Of a stretch of DNA of 64,000 nt, positions 23,975-32,884 are shown in pieces. Source of the DNA: Chryseobacterium kimseyorum (GTDB taxonomy: Bacteria; Bacteroidota; Bacteroidia; Flavobacteriales; Weeksellaceae). The notes below the pieces were generated by a model. That model saw only the letters and a list, made by a program, of their open reading frames with translations, did no database searches and was not told the DNA's origin. How positions within the stretch are numbered: the stretch's first letter is position 1; each line of letters begins with the position of its first letter. Location of the stretch: assembly GCF_025971945.1 (NCBI RefSeq), contig NZ_JAPDHW010000012.1, positions 1 to 64,000 on the forward strand. The letters are read 5' to 3'. Position numbers and translations under genes: made by a program.

Positions 23975-25000
23975 CTATTTCGTTAAAAATCTAAATTTAT
24001 TAAGATTTTTCAGAGCGATACCAGTTCCACGAACGACAGCTCTTAAAGGATCTTCAGCTACAAAAACCGGTAAGCCTGTTTTTCGATGAAGTCTTTCTGA
24101 CAGCCCGTTAAGCAATGCACCGCCTCCTGCCAGAAAAATTCCTGTTTTATAAATATCAGTGGCAAGTTCGGGTGGAGTTATGGAAAGGGTCTCCATGATG
24201 GCATCTTCAATGCGGATAATGGATTTGTCGAGCGCTTTAAAAATCTCTCTGTAATTAACCATAATCTCTTTTGGTTTACCGGTAAGAAGATCTTTTCCAC
24301 GGACAGAAATATCTTCCAAAGGAAAATCCAGTTCTTCCAGAGCAGAACCGATTTCTATTTTTATTCTTTCGGCAGTTCTCTCACCGATATCCAGATTATG
24401 TTGAGATCTGATAAAATAAGAAATATCATTGGTAAACACGTCGCCCGCCAACTTTAAAGATCTGTCTACCACAATGCCGCCCAAAGCGATAACCGCAATT
24501 TCTGTGGTTCCACCTCCGATATCTACGATCATATTTCCTTCCGGACTTTCAACATCGATTCCTGCTCCAATTGCAGCGGCCATTGGCTCGTAAATCAATA
24601 TAACTTCTTTTGCATTTACTTTTTGTGCAGAATCCCGAACTGCCCTACGTTCAACTTCAGTGATTCCTGACGGAATACAGATAACGATTCGCAGTGCAGG
24701 CTGTATTAATTTACCCTTGATTTCAGTAATCTGTTTGATAAATTCTTTAATCATGTGCTCTGATGCATGAAAATCTGCGATAACACCATCCTTCAGCGGC
24801 CTTATGACTCTAATATTTTCGTGTGTTTTGCCCTGCATCAGTTTTGCCTGGGTACCGACAGCAATGGCTTTACCGGTAAGGCGGTCAATCGCAACAATCG
24901 AGGGTTCGTCAACAACAATTTTATTATTATGTATGATCAGGGTATTGGCCGTTCCTAAATCAATTGCAATCTCTTCCGTAAACATATCAAATATCCCCAT
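23975..25000 (-). CDS. mreB: MreB-like actin homologue, rod-shape protein
   Basis: This 341-residue actin-fold protein has the phosphate-1 loop (IDLGTANTLI), connect-1 (IVDIGGGTTEIAV), the EPMAAAIGAG segment and adenosine region (AGGGALLNGL). The start at 25000 (MGIFDMF) is favoured over one eight codons upstream. MreB polymerises under the inner membrane and directs wall synthesis. The usual mreC, mreD, pbp2 and rodA genes do not follow; the gene has its own terminator. It is therefore either a second MreB paralogue or an isolated one. Confidence 0.88.
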   Translation of the reverse strand: MGIFDMFTEEIAIDLGTANTLIIHNNKIVVDEPSIVAIDRLTGKAIAVGTQAKLMQGKTHENIRVIRPLKDGVIADFHASEHMIKEFIKQITEIKGKLIQPALRIVICIPSGITEVERRAVRDSAQKVNAKEVILIYEPMAAAIGAGIDVESPEGNMIVDIGGGTTEIAVIALGGIVVDRSLKLAGDVFTNDISYFIRSQHNLDIGERTAERIKIEIGSALEELDFPLEDISVRGKDLLTGKPKEIMVNYREIFKALDKSIIRIEDAIMETLSITPPELATDIYKTGIFLAGGGALLNGLSERLHRKTGLPVFVAEDPLRAVVRGTGIALKNLNKFRFLTK

Positions 25001-25308
25001 CGTACATAAATTATTAGGTGCCAAATGTACGCCTATTACTTTTATCTACCTGCCAAAATAAACTCTTCAGGTAGTTAAACATACGTTAAAAAAATTGTGG
25101 AAAATATAGTTTAGAGAGCGATTTCCGAATAACTAATTAAAAAAATTATTAACTCTACTGCTTCCATTCAGGTGTTGTTTCTACTTTAATAATATGATAT
25201 TCAAATTTTTAAAAAGTTTGATGAAAAACAGACATGCCATCATAGAGTTTTCTATTATTGAAAAACTAAATGTATTGTATTTAAATTTAATATACTATAT
25301 TATATTTA
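25001..25308. other. Very AT-rich intergenic stretch
   Basis: Between the mreB-like gene and the TetR operator there is no ORF above background. The right end is especially AT-rich (TATACTATATTATA) and might aid promoter melting. Confidence 0.5.
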
Positions 25309-25333
25309 TTAGTAAACTTAATTACTAAATTTG
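25309..25333 (+). promoter_or_regulatory. Palindromic operator overlapping the TetR-family promoter
   Basis: TTAGTAA-ACTTAA-TTACTAA (25309-25328) is a perfect 7-bp inverted repeat with a 6-bp spacer. It overlaps the -7 element TAAATTTG (25326-25333), 18 bp before the start codon. Position and symmetry suggest autorepression by the TetR-like protein that follows. Confidence 0.55.
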
Positions 25334-25350
25334 TTTAATAAAATTTAAAA

Positions 25351-26004
25351 ATGGAAAAAGAAAATCTGATTACTCAGGACAGAATATTTGAACTTTATGG
25401 AGATTATATCCTGAATCATGGCGAAAAGCCAAAAAGCATTTACCGTTTTGCGAAAGACAATGAGTTTGAGGAAAGAGACTTCTACGACTATTTTGCAAGC
25501 TTTGAACAGATCGAAAGAATGATGCTGGTTAATCTTTTTGATAAGTCCGTGGACTTGGCATCTGAAGTGAACAGTTCTAATGAAATCAGTTCAAAAGAAC
25601 AATTGCTCAATGTTTATTTTATCTTCTTTGAAAATATGACCATGAACAGATCATTGGTTTTAATGATTCTCGGGAACGATAAATTACAGTCAGCAAAAAT
25701 TTCAAAACAACTGAAGGACACGCACAGAGAATTTATAAGAACATTGGATTTTAATGACTGGCAATTAATAAAGAAAGCTAAAAATGATGTGAAAAATTTT
25801 CACGAAAAAGCGAGAGAAGAAGCATTGTGGCTGCATTTTATTTCATCGATCGAGTTTTGGAAAAAAGACACATCGCCTGCGTTTGAAAAGACAGATCTTT
25901 ATATTGAAAAAACAATTGATACCGGATTTGAACTTATAGACAATGAACCACTGAGAAAACTGGTGGATTTAGGCAAATTTCTATTTAAAGAAAAATTTAA
26001 ATAG
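25351..26004 (+). CDS. TetR/AcrR-like transcriptional regulator
   Basis: This 217-residue helical protein has an N-terminal helix-turn-helix (about 10-50: ILNHGEKPKSIYRFAKDNEFEERDFYDYFASFEQI) in the position and phase of a TetR domain, although the usual Ala/Gly-rich turn is changed. The C-terminal ligand/dimer domain is divergent. It lies 90 bp before the ABC1 kinase gene, and the pair is probably co-transcribed. The palindrome overlapping the promoter suggests self-control. Confidence 0.75.
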   Translation: MEKENLITQDRIFELYGDYILNHGEKPKSIYRFAKDNEFEERDFYDYFASFEQIERMMLVNLFDKSVDLASEVNSSNEISSKEQLLNVYFIFFENMTMNRSLVLMILGNDKLQSAKISKQLKDTHREFIRTLDFNDWQLIKKAKNDVKNFHEKAREEALWLHFISSIEFWKKDTSPAFEKTDLYIEKTIDTGFELIDNEPLRKLVDLGKFLFKEKFK

Positions 26005-26094
26005 TGAGCTAAGATCATCATTTCCGATAAAAAGAGAATCAGAATTCGTGGAACTGGATATTCTGTCCGACCATAGTAAACAATAAATATATAG

Positions 26095-27417
26095 ATGAAA
26101 ACACTTAATACAATACCGACCGGTAAATTAGAAAGAACGAGCAGTTTGCTGAAAGCTGGAGCAAAAGTGGGTGTAAACTACATCAAATATTACGGAAATA
26201 AAATTACAAAAGATAAAAATGAAGTTGATGCGCGAAAGACATTAAATGAAGACAATGCCTCAGACATTTACGATTCTTTAAAGGAGCTGAAAGGTTCTGC
26301 TCTGAAAGTTGCACAGATGCTGAGTATGGAAAAAAATATTCTGCCACAGGCTTATGTAGAGAAATTTTCTCTGTCGCAATTCTCTGTACCTCCTCTTTCC
26401 GGGGCGCTGGTCAAGAAGACTTTCAGAAAATATTTTGGCAAAAATCCTGAAGATATGTTTGATGAATTTACAACAGAATCTGTCAATGCTGCGAGCATCG
26501 GCCAGGTGCACAAAGCAAAGAAGGATGATAAAAACTTTGCTGTAAAAATTCAGTATCCAGGTGTAAGAGAAAGTATTTCAAGTGATCTGAAAATGGTAAA
26601 ACCGATTGCGATGAAAATGTTTAACATAAAAAAGGAAGGTTCTGAATCTTATTTTCAGGAAGTGGAAAATAAACTGTTTGAGGAAACTGATTACGATCTT
26701 GAGCTTAAAAGAAGTCAGGAAATTTCTGAAAAATGCAGTCATCTACCCAACATTCAGTTTCCGAAATATTATCCTGAATTTTCCTGTGAAAGAATCATCA
26801 CCATGGATTGGTTAAACGGAAAACATTTTTCAGAATTTACCAAAGAAGATCATTCTCAGGAAGATTTAAACAAAATAGGTCAGACTCTTTGGGATTTCTA
26901 CATGTATCAGATGCATATTTTGAAGCAGGTGCATGCAGACCCTCATCCCGGAAATTTTCTTATTTCTGATGACCAAAAGCTTTTGGTAATCGACTTTGGC
27001 TGTATCAAAGAAATTCCAGCTGATTTTTACAGACCTTATTTTGAGCTGGCTAAAAAGGAAAATTTAAATAATCCCGATATTTTTGGTGAGAAATTATATC
27101 AGCTTGAGATTCTGCGTCACGATGACTCGCCGCAGGAACAGAAGTTTTTTACCAAATTATTTTACGAGCTTCTGGAATTATTCACAAGACCGTTCAATGC
27201 TGAGAATTTTGATTTTTCTGATGAATCATTCTTTCAGGAAATTGCAGATCTTGGGCAGCGTTATGCAAAACTCAGCGATATGAAAGGAATGAATACCAAC
27301 CGGGGTTCTAAGCATTTTATCTATCTGAACAGAACATTTTTTGGTCTCTACAATATGATGCACAATCTGAAAGCTAAAGATATTACCATCAATCAGTATA
27401 AAAAATTTATTATTTAA
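26095..27417 (+). CDS. ABC1/AarF (UbiB-like) atypical kinase
   Basis: This 440-residue protein has the ABC1 hallmarks. An N-terminal KVAQMLS variant stands in place of KxGQ, and AASIGQVHKA is an Ala-rich loop. VKIQYPGV contains the ATP-site Lys, HADPHPGNFLI is the catalytic loop, and VIDFGCIKE is the metal-binding DFG-like motif. UbiB-like proteins support ubiquinone or menaquinone biosynthesis or lipid transport. The next gene, a DUF2256 protein, starts 2 bp after its stop codon, so the two are coupled. Confidence 0.88.
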   Translation: MKTLNTIPTGKLERTSSLLKAGAKVGVNYIKYYGNKITKDKNEVDARKTLNEDNASDIYDSLKELKGSALKVAQMLSMEKNILPQAYVEKFSLSQFSVPPLSGALVKKTFRKYFGKNPEDMFDEFTTESVNAASIGQVHKAKKDDKNFAVKIQYPGVRESISSDLKMVKPIAMKMFNIKKEGSESYFQEVENKLFEETDYDLELKRSQEISEKCSHLPNIQFPKYYPEFSCERIITMDWLNGKHFSEFTKEDHSQEDLNKIGQTLWDFYMYQMHILKQVHADPHPGNFLISDDQKLLVIDFGCIKEIPADFYRPYFELAKKENLNNPDIFGEKLYQLEILRHDDSPQEQKFFTKLFYELLELFTRPFNAENFDFSDESFFQEIADLGQRYAKLSDMKGMNTNRGSKHFIYLNRTFFGLYNMMHNLKAKDITINQYKKFII

Positions 27418-27418
27418 A

Positions 27419-27562
27419 ATGCCCAATGCTTTACCATCCAAGATCTGCGAGGTTTGCGGACTTTCTTTTAACTGGAGAAAAAAATGGAAGAAAAACTGGG
27501 ACGAAGTAAAATATTGCAGCGAAAGATGCCGGAAAAATAGAAAATCGAAATCTCCTGAATAA
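27419..27562 (+). CDS. DUF2256 zinc-ribbon microprotein
   Basis: This 47-residue protein has CxxC (Cys10, Cys13) and CxxxC (Cys33, Cys37), with a WRKKWKKNWDEVKYC core, which is the DUF2256 pattern. DUF2256 genes typically sit beside a photolyase/cryptochrome gene, as here, and may be a cofactor or partner. It starts 2 bp after the ABC1 gene and ends 14 bp before the photolyase-like frame. Confidence 0.8.
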   Translation: MPNALPSKICEVCGLSFNWRKKWKKNWDEVKYCSERCRKNRKSKSPE

Positions 27563-27576
27563 TTAAATCTTAATAA

Positions 27577-29061
27577 GTGATGACGTCTAAAAAATCTTTA
27601 ACTGCACAATTGATATTTCCGCATCAGCTTTTTAAGGATGCGGATTATCTTGATAGGAGTCAACCGGTTTTCTTGATCGAAGAATTTCTGTTTTTTAAAC
27701 AGTATAAATTTCATCAGCAGAAAATTGCACTTCACAGAGCGAGTATGAAGTTTTACGAAGATTATTTAACTCAAGCAAAATTTAAAGTTGAATATATTGA
27801 AAGCACTTCCCCGCTTTCTGATATTAGAAATTTAATCAAACACTTACAGAAAGAAAAGTTTGACAGAATTCTTATCACGGATGTATGTGATCACTAGCTT
27901 GAAAAAAGAATTAAAGAAACCCATCTTGAAGTGGAAATTCTCGAATGCCCACTATTTATTAATACCAGAGATGATCTGAAAGAATATTTTGAAGATAAAA
28001 AATCTTACCATCAAACCGATTTTTATAAGCAGCAGAGAATTTCGCGAAATATTCTGATGAAAGCCGGAAAACCTTTGGGCGGAAAATGGACTTTTGATAC
28101 AGAAAACCGAAAGAAATATCCTAAAAATAAAAAAACGCCATCAGTTTATTTTCCTGAGAACAGTAAGTATTATGATGAGGCGAAAAAATATGTCGGGGAA
28201 AATTTCAGTGAAAATTATGGAAGTCTAACCGCTTATCAGCTGTATCCAGTGACGTTTGAAGAAGCTGAAAATTGGTTTAATCAGTTTTTGGAAAACCGTT
28301 TCTCAGAATTTGGAGTTTATGAAGACAGCATCCTGGAACATGAGCATTATCTTCATCACAGTGTGCTTTCGCCGTTACTCAATATCGGGCTTTTGACTGC
28401 TGATGATGTATTGCAGGATTCAGTCAACTATGCAAAGGAATTTGATATTCCTATAAATTCTTTAGAAGGATTTGTGCGTCAGATTTTGGGCTGGAGAGAA
28501 TTTGTGCGGGGAATATATCTTTATCAGGGAACTTATCAACGGAACAGAAATTACTGGAAACACGAAAATCCACTCCCTGAATCTTTTTATACGGCAAAGA
28601 CAGAAATTAAACCAATTGACAGTACGGTTCTAAAAATATTGAAAACAGGCTATGCCCATCATATTGAAAGACTTATGATTTTGGCCAACTTTATGAATCT
28701 TCTGAAAATCAATCATGATGAAGTTTACCAATGGTTTATGGAAATGTTTATCGATTCCTACGACTGGGTGATGGTTCCAAATGTTTATGGCATGAGCAGC
28801 TTTTCAGATGGTGGAAAAATGAGCACAAAACCGTACGTCAGCGGAAGTAATTATATTAAAAAAATGAGCGATTATTCTGATGGCGGCTGGACCGAAAAAT
28901 GGGATGCGCTCTTCTGGAATTTTGTAAACGATAACCGTCAGTTTTTCGAAACCAATCCCAGGCTGGCAATGATGGTGAGAACATGGGACAAAATGCCGGA
29001 GGAGAAAAAATCTGAACATCTCAAAATTGCGAAACAAACCATTAAAAATTTAACAAGATGA
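27577..29061 (+). pseudogene. Photolyase/cryptochrome-family gene interrupted by an in-frame TAG
   Basis: The frame is open for 494 residues except for one TAG at codon 107 (27895-27897), in ...VCDH*LEKRIKETHLEVEI... . The two parts (106 residues, and a downstream part that could restart at a GTG at 27931) together match a photolyase-related protein (PhrB-like). It has an N-terminal Rossmann domain and a C-terminal FAD domain with LGWREFVRGIY, MLYxxFMNLL-like helices and YDWVMVPNVYGMSSFSDGG. The four cysteines that hold the [4Fe-4S] cluster in bacterial (6-4) photolyases are absent; the region reads MSDYSDGGWTEKWDALFW. A single substitution from TAC, TAT or CAG would restore the gene. It may be a recent pseudogene, be read through, or reflect a sequencing error. 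Confidence 0.72.
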
Positions 29062-29339
29062 CGAAAGAATTTAATTTAGAAGAAAAAGACCGGATTATTG
29101 AAATGGCTTGGGAAGACCGAACTCCTTTCGAAGCGATTGAATATCAGTTTGCAATTAACGAATCTGAAGTGATTGAACTGATGAGAACCGAACTGAAACC
29201 ATCAAGCTTTCGGCTTTGGAGAAAAAGAGTGAATTCCGGAGTGAGCCAGAAACATTTAAGAAAAAGAAACCCTGAAATTGAAAGGTTCAGATGTTCCAGA
29301 CAGAGAACAATCAGCCATAATAAAATTTCTAAACGGTAA
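29058..29339 (+). CDS. TIGR03643/DUF2805 family protein
   Basis: This 93-residue basic protein has helices MTKEFNLEEKDRIIEMAWED, RTPFEAIEYQF and ELMRTELKPSSFRLWRKRV, the signature of the TIGR03643 family. It is always small, probably DNA-binding. It overlaps the photolyase-like gene by 4 bp (ATGA), so they are translationally coupled, which means loss of the latter could affect this one. Such coupling to photolyase genes is common in the family. Confidence 0.83.
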   Translation: MTKEFNLEEKDRIIEMAWEDRTPFEAIEYQFAINESEVIELMRTELKPSSFRLWRKRVNSGVSQKHLRKRNPEIERFRCSRQRTISHNKISKR

Positions 29340-29368
29340 TAATTTAGTTAATTCTAACATTTAAACAG

Positions 29369-30067
29369 ATGAAAAACATTGTCATCATTGGTTGCGGACA
29401 GGGAATTGGATTTGCTTCTGCAAAACTTCTTTCAAAGGAAAATAAAGTTATTGGCATCTCAAAAAGCGAAAACACTGAGATCAATGAACTGGATATTGAA
29501 TTTCATCAGATGGATATTCTCACCGGAAATCTTGATGAAATAGATTTTCCTGAGGTTGTTGACGGACTGATTTATGCACCGGGAAGTATTAATCTGAAAC
29601 CATTTAACCGTTTAACAGACGATGATTTTAAAAATGATTTTGAGATCAATGTATTAGGCGCCGTGAAAACAATCCGAAAACTTCTTCCTCATTTTAAAAA
29701 ATCAGAAAGCGCATCTGTTGTACTGTTCAGTTCGGCCGCTGCAAAACTGGGAATGCCTTTTCACGCATCGGTTTCTGCCAGCAAAAGTGCCGTTGAAGGT
29801 TTAACGAAAAGTCTCGCTGCAGAATTGTCAACTCATAAAATTAGAGTGAATGCAGTTGCCCCTTCTCTTACAGATACCAATCTAGCTTATCAACTGCTGT
29901 CAACTCCCGAGAAGCGCGAAGCTTCCGCCAAAAGACATCCTCTGCAGAGAATTGGAAATGCGGAAGAAATTGCTAAAATGACAGCATTTTTACTTTCGCC
30001 GGATGCATCCTGGATTACGGGACAAATCATTGCAGTTGATGGTGGAATGAGTAATTTGAAATTATAA
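29369..30067 (+). CDS. Short-chain dehydrogenase/reductase-like protein lacking the catalytic Tyr
   Basis: This 232-residue SDR has a Rossmann start IIGCGQGIGFA, the NAG-like region changed to APGS, SSAAAKLG with a potential Ser, and HASVSASKSAVEGL in place of YxxxK. Val135 takes the position of the catalytic Tyr while Lys139 stays. The C-terminal AVDGGMSNLKL is typical. It may be an NAD(P)-binding but catalytically altered protein, or a photolyase-linked accessory of unknown role. It is probably co-transcribed with the upstream genes. Confidence 0.82.
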   Translation: MKNIVIIGCGQGIGFASAKLLSKENKVIGISKSENTEINELDIEFHQMDILTGNLDEIDFPEVVDGLIYAPGSINLKPFNRLTDDDFKNDFEINVLGAVKTIRKLLPHFKKSESASVVLFSSAAAKLGMPFHASVSASKSAVEGLTKSLAAELSTHKIRVNAVAPSLTDTNLAYQLLSTPEKREASAKRHPLQRIGNAEEIAKMTAFLLSPDASWITGQIIAVDGGMSNLKL

Positions 30068-30092
30068 TTTTCATCAAAAAAAACAAAACTAA

Positions 30093-30100
30093 TATCTTTG
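30093..30100 (+). promoter_or_regulatory. -7 element of the MarR-family gene
   Basis: TATCTTTG, a full TAnnTTTG match, 12 bp before the ATG at 30113. It suggests an almost leaderless transcript and rules against an in-frame TTG at 30098. Confidence 0.55.
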
Positions 30101-30112
30101 CCAAAATCAATT

Positions 30113-30763
30113 ATGCAAACCGACTTTTTTATTAATCTGCTTCAGCAAGTCAAAGAATTTGAAAATTCTGATGCCTGCAAACCCAATTCTACAGTTGAGG
30201 ATTTTCGGGTGTGGATGAATGATAAAAAGTATTCAGCTGAAAGCCCCACCAAGCTTTTTAAAAATGAAAATCATCAGGTATCATTCACAGAGAACGAAAT
30301 TTGCAAGCAGATTCTTCTGTTGGGAAGGTACTCGAAACTGCTGATCAGAAAAGGACTGGGAGATTTTCCCGAACTGGCCAATGAAGAATTTACCTACATC
30401 TACCGCCTGAAAGATGAGCCTCATTTAACAAAAATTCAACTGATTGAGAAAAACGGTCATGAAAAGCAGACCGGAACACAGATTATTAAACGCCTTTTGG
30501 ATGCAGGATTTTTAGAAGAAAAAAATGATGAAGATGATAAAAGAAGTAAAAGAATCAACCTGACAAAAATAGGCGAAAAAGTATTTCACAAATCCGTTGC
30601 AAAAGTCAATCAGACATCTAAGGTCTTATCTGCAACTCTAAATGATAATGAGAAAAACAATCTGCTGAAAATGCTTCAAAAACTGAATGAATTTCACGCT
30701 CATGTTTACTCCAATTATAAAGGAGCAGATATCGACAAAATCAGTGAACTGACTGGTGGCTGA
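30113..30763 (+). CDS. MarR-family transcriptional regulator
   Basis: This 216-residue protein has a winged-helix core (about 75-165), with the two-strand wing in QTGTQIIKRLLDAGFLEEKNDEDDKRSKRINLT. Flanking helices form the dimer interface. The wing segment with DEDDKRS is typical MarR. The ATG at 30113 is chosen because an upstream TTG overlaps the -7 element. It follows an SDR, and could control the photolyase-linked cluster or the shared ATTAAACTAG operator; neither is proven. Confidence 0.85.
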   Translation: MQTDFFINLLQQVKEFENSDACKPNSTVEDFRVWMNDKKYSAESPTKLFKNENHQVSFTENEICKQILLLGRYSKLLIRKGLGDFPELANEEFTYIYRLKDEPHLTKIQLIEKNGHEKQTGTQIIKRLLDAGFLEEKNDEDDKRSKRINLTKIGEKVFHKSVAKVNQTSKVLSATLNDNEKNNLLKMLQKLNEFHAHVYSNYKGADIDKISELTGG

Positions 30764-30915
30764 TTGTATATTTCTTTATTTTTTTATCTAAAAATCTGTG
30801 ACACTAAGAATTACAATCATCTTTAAAATAATTAGTGCTATCTCTTTCGAACGGTCGGATGATTGTGATATAAGTTTATCTTTGCAGTCACTGACAAATT
30901 AAACATAAAAGGACT

Positions 30916-31131
30916 ATGGATTCTGTAGAAATGGAAAATACAATACTCGAAATAGTAAAGAAAAAGCATGATGACACAGGTGGAAATAATGGAAATTTTT
31001 TCGGCGATTTTGATCACATCCTGAATATGCCAATTCCTGAAAGAAATGCTTTTCTGCAAAATATGGTTAACAGAAAACTGATTGTTATCCGTGAAGGCGG
31101 AAATGCCAAAATGATAATGCTTCCCAAATAA
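30916..31131 (+). CDS. Small protein of unknown function
   Basis: This 71-residue polar protein, MDSVEMENTILEIVKKKHDD and onward, could form a small winged-helix-like fold (NRKLIVIREGGNAKMIMLP would be the wing). It has a clear TATCTTTG promoter at about 30871-30878 and lies between a MarR gene and the LLM oxidoreductase. It is not recognised in any named family. Confidence 0.6.
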   Translation: MDSVEMENTILEIVKKKHDDTGGNNGNFFGDFDHILNMPIPERNAFLQNMVNRKLIVIREGGNAKMIMLPK

Positions 31132-31238
31132 AAAAGGTGCATCAGATAGAAATTTAATACTAATCACTTCATACACTGTTATTGTTAGTTACTTTTTGTA
31201 ACTTTGCAATAGTATTTAATTTTAAAAATTAATCTCTT

Positions 31239-32258
31239 ATGAAGAATTCTGTATCCTACTCTATTTTGGAACTTGCAATTGTATCGGCAGGAAATACATT
31301 TAAGCAGACTCTGAACAATTCACTGGCATTGGCAAAGGTCGCAGAAGACTTTGATTATAAGAGATATTGGTTTGCCGAGCATCACAACTCAGAATCGGTC
31401 GGAAGCAGCGCCACATCTATCCTAATTGGATATGTTGCAGAAAATACAGAAAAAATAAGAGTTGGTTCAGGCGGAATTATGCTTCCTAATCATTCACCTC
31501 TGATCATTGCAGAACAGTTTGGAACTCTGGCACATTTGTATCCTCACAGAATTGATTTAGGTTTAGGCAGAGCGCCCGGTACAGATACTCTGACGGCACA
31601 GGCGATCAGGATAGATTTTATGAAAGCCGCACATTCTTTTCCTGCAGAAGTCGAAAAAATTGAAAATTACTTTTCAGTAGAAAACAAGACATCGAAAGTA
31701 CGTGCTGCCATCGCTGAGGGAACCGATGTCCCGATTTATATCTTAGGCTCGAGCACAGACAGTGCGCATCTCGCAGCAGGTAAAGGTTTACCGTACGCTT
31801 TTGCCAGTCATTTTGAATCTACCCATTTACTCAATGCTCTGAATATTTACAGAGAAGAATTTCAACCTTCGGACGGTTTGCAACAACCCTACACCATTGC
31901 CGGCGTTAATGTTGTGATTGCTGACACTGAAGAAGAAGCCGAAAGACTGTACACCTCACTGATCAGAATGTTTTTCGGTGTGCTGACAGGAAATTCTCAA
32001 CCTCTGCATCCGCCAACTGAAATGACAGCAGATTTGAAAGATGTGGTACAGCATCCAAGCCTGCATCAAATGTTGAAATATTCATTTGTAGGGACTAAAG
32101 AAACCGTGAAAGTGCAGCTACAGGAATTTATATCTGAAACAAAAGTGGACGAACTGATGATGGTTTCTACCATTTATTCTATTGAAGACCGAATAAAATC
32201 TGCGAAATTTTTCGCTGAAGTAATGATGGAAATTAATAACGAAAAGCCTTTGTTGTAA
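31239..32258 (+). CDS. LLM-class flavin-dependent oxidoreductase
   Basis: This 339-residue (beta/alpha)8 luciferase-like monooxygenase has the block WFAEHHNSESVGSSA, VGSGGIMLPNHSPLIIAEQFGTL and DLGLGRAPGTD, which define the non-F420 group. It would use FMN and a reductase to oxidise an unknown small substrate. Its own TAACTTTG promoter lies about 45 bp upstream. Confidence 0.9.
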   Translation: MKNSVSYSILELAIVSAGNTFKQTLNNSLALAKVAEDFDYKRYWFAEHHNSESVGSSATSILIGYVAENTEKIRVGSGGIMLPNHSPLIIAEQFGTLAHLYPHRIDLGLGRAPGTDTLTAQAIRIDFMKAAHSFPAEVEKIENYFSVENKTSKVRAAIAEGTDVPIYILGSSTDSAHLAAGKGLPYAFASHFESTHLLNALNIYREEFQPSDGLQQPYTIAGVNVVIADTEEEAERLYTSLIRMFFGVLTGNSQPLHPPTEMTADLKDVVQHPSLHQMLKYSFVGTKETVKVQLQEFISETKVDELMMVSTIYSIEDRIKSAKFFAEVMMEINNEKPLL

Positions 32259-32459
32259 TGTTTTTTTCAACTTCTTATTAAATTTTCTGGTCTTAATGAT
32301 TTTTTAAAGTTTTAAAGTCCAATCATTCAAATTTCAGTAAAGTTTTTTTGTGTAAAATTATCAGATTTTGACTTTAAACAGAAGAAATAATGAATTATAA
32401 ATGGGCGTAAAAAGATGCACAAATATTTTCTATCTTCGTAGAATTATTACTTATCTGAC

Positions 32460-32822
32460 ATGAAGAAAAAAGTTGTACTCGTACAGGATAATAAAGAGAT
32501 ACTTGAAATCATGGATCAAGTACTGGAAGAGGAAGGATTTGATGTAACAGGATCTCTGACAACTGAGCCTATTAAAAATATTGAAAACATAGACCCAGAC
32601 GTGGTTATTGTCGATGATCACATTAAAGGTTCGGTGAAAGGCTCGCAGGTTATTAAAGAATTAAAATCGGATCCTAAGACTGATGACATTCCTGCAGTTC
32701 TCACTTCAACATCAACCAATCTGGCATCTGAAGCTGCAGCTTGCAAAGCCGATGACTTTATTGCAAAACCCTTTGGGATTGACGAGATGATCGATGTAGT
32801 CAAGAAAAATACTGATCTGTAA
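32460..32822 (+). CDS. Single-domain response regulator receiver
   Basis: This 120-residue CheY-like receiver has LVQDNKEI (Gln-Asp instead of the usual acidic pair), phospho-acceptor Asp52 in VIVDDHIKG, a conserved Thr/Ser switch in LTSTST and Lys in IAKPFGI. It has no output domain, so it acts through protein contact. There is no adjacent kinase. Confidence 0.87.
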   Translation: MKKKVVLVQDNKEILEIMDQVLEEEGFDVTGSLTTEPIKNIENIDPDVVIVDDHIKGSVKGSQVIKELKSDPKTDDIPAVLTSTSTNLASEAAACKADDFIAKPFGIDEMIDVVKKNTDL

Positions 32823-32884
32823 TCAGACCAGTTATTTAGAATTTAAAAAGATTTTCTTAAAATTTTACCATTTGTAAATTAACA

